Shown piece by piece: positions 63,507 through 64,000 of a DNA stretch of 64,000 nt. The notes below the pieces were generated by a model, which had not been told where the DNA came from, searched no databases, and saw only the letters and a program-made list of their open reading frames with translations. The stretch is from Ichthyophis bannanicus (Eukaryota; Chordata; Amphibia; Gymnophiona; Ichthyophiidae): assembly GCA_033557465.1 (NCBI GenBank), contig CM066032.1, positions 52,860,955-52,924,954 on the forward strand. The letters run 5' to 3'. How positions within the stretch are numbered: position 1 is the first letter of the stretch; each line of letters begins with the position of its first letter. A program made the position numbers and the translations under genes.

Positions 63507-64000
63507 CTACTTGGCGTATTTTTCATCTGGGGTTTCCCGCAGCAGCAACCAGCAGAAATCAGCCATCATAGTGGTGTTCCATCTTCCTTGGTACCTTCTC
63601 TCTGCGTCCTTGATGTCCTGGTGAAACATTTTACCTTGTTCTTCACTGTACGCCCCCAAGTTTTCGGGAAAGTAGTTCACATGGGAGTGCAAGAAATGGA
63701 CTTTCAGGCTCATGTTACAGCCTTGTTCTTTGAAGGCATTGAGCATCCTGGCAACAATATCCTTATAGTTCTCATCCCGCCTGTTCCCCAAGAATTTGAG
63801 AACAACATCCTTAAAGGAATCCCAGGCTTCTTTTTCCTTCTCAGACATCGTTTCAGCGAATGCTCCATCTGAAATGAGTTTCCTTATATCAGGGCCAACA
63901 AACACTCCTTCCTTTAGCTTTGCTTCAGAAAGTCGGAGGAACTTTGAGCAAAGGTACCGAAAGCACTCACCATCTTTTGGAAGGGACTTGATGAATTGCT
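63507..64000 (-). CDS. Unidentified conserved-looking protein, partial
   Basis: The minus frame is open from the window edge to a TAG at 63,507-63,509, about 164 codons, and continues beyond the window. It reads LCSKFLRLSEAKLKEGVFVG, KEAWDSFKDVVLKFLGNRRD, GCNMSLKVHFLHSHVNYFPE, SEEQGKMFHQDIKDAERRYQ and TTMMADFCWLLL. His, Cys and Trp residues are dense. After the TAG the same frame continues for 18 basic codons (RTKRSIRGKKKQAH) to a TGA at 63,450-63,452, so the TAG may be a recent mutation and the tail a nuclear-localisation-like end. I associate this domain from memory with uncharacterised, multi-copy animal proteins, but cannot name it. Confidence 0.6.
   Translation of the reverse strand, partial: QFIKSLPKDGECFRYLCSKFLRLSEAKLKEGVFVGPDIRKLISDGAFAETMSEKEKEAWDSFKDVVLKFLGNRRDENYKDIVARMLNAFKEQGCNMSLKVHFLHSHVNYFPENLGAYSEEQGKMFHQDIKDAERRYQGRWNTTMMADFCWLLLRETPDEKYAK

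Overview
This is vertebrate nuclear DNA made almost entirely of transposable elements nested inside one another. No tRNA, rRNA or bacterial-type operon is visible. The mixture (CR1, L2, RTE/BovB-like and L1/Tx1-like LINEs, a Penelope-like element, DIRS-type tyrosine-recombinase elements, gamma-like endogenous retroviruses, and tRNA-headed SINEs with a MIR-like core) points to a large tetrapod genome. An amphibian, plausibly a caecilian, is my best guess, but that rests on repeat flavour and not on a diagnostic gene. The stretch could be intergenic or a giant intron. One short open segment with consensus-like splice sites (41,473-41,689) is the only candidate host exon, and an unidentified coding region runs off the right edge (63,507-64,000, minus strand).

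Layout. 0-5.5 kb: minus-strand CR1 fragments and an L2-like LINE. 5.5-16.8 kb: ERV1 (plus strand; 527-bp LTRs, ATAT target duplication, tRNA-Gly-type primer site), sitting in the L2-like LINE. Its pol is split by a 4.1-kb palindromic element with a 16-bp target duplication and a hammerhead-ribozyme-like motif in each arm. 17.4-34.9 kb: ERV2, a relative on the minus strand, interrupted by a near-complete L2 LINE with ten 148-bp GC-rich 5' monomers (20.5-26.2 kb), a 599-bp Tc1/mariner-like MITE (26.8-27.4 kb) and ERV3, a complete LTR element with no recognisable genes (29.7-34.5 kb). 34.9-36.2 kb: DIRS tail with a truncated tyrosine recombinase. 36.2-41 kb: a decayed retroelement ORF split by an L1-like element (16-bp target duplication, intact ORF1, RT deleted), itself split by an L2 fragment. 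41-45 kb: candidate exon, CR1 3' end, and a Penelope-like RT pseudogene carrying two SINEs. 45-48 kb: a CR1 with an uninterrupted EN-RT ORF. 48-49.2 kb: DIRS RT remnant and a 96/97-bp minisatellite. 49.9-55 kb: a duplicated CR1 with an esterase-type ORF1, split by an L2. 55.7-62.0 kb: an ORF1-only, HAL1-like L1 with tandem 5' repeats and a 15-bp target duplication, broken by an inverted RTE/BovB-like element (which contains yet another LINE) and by a CR1 3' end. 62-64 kb: repeat fragments and the unidentified protein.

The elements do not form a pathway, but they show dependency. SINEs carry 3' ends matching the L2 LINEs. RT-less L1-like elements have target duplications that imply trans-mobilisation. 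Both gamma-like ERVs have no room for env between integrase and the 3' LTR. Most genes are broken. The exceptions worth attention are the CR1 ORF2 at 45.0-47.9 kb, the L1-like ORF1 at 36.7-37.6 kb, and the L2 ORF2 at 22.8-25.9 kb, which is interrupted by one stop codon. All family names come from motif reading by eye, without database searches.
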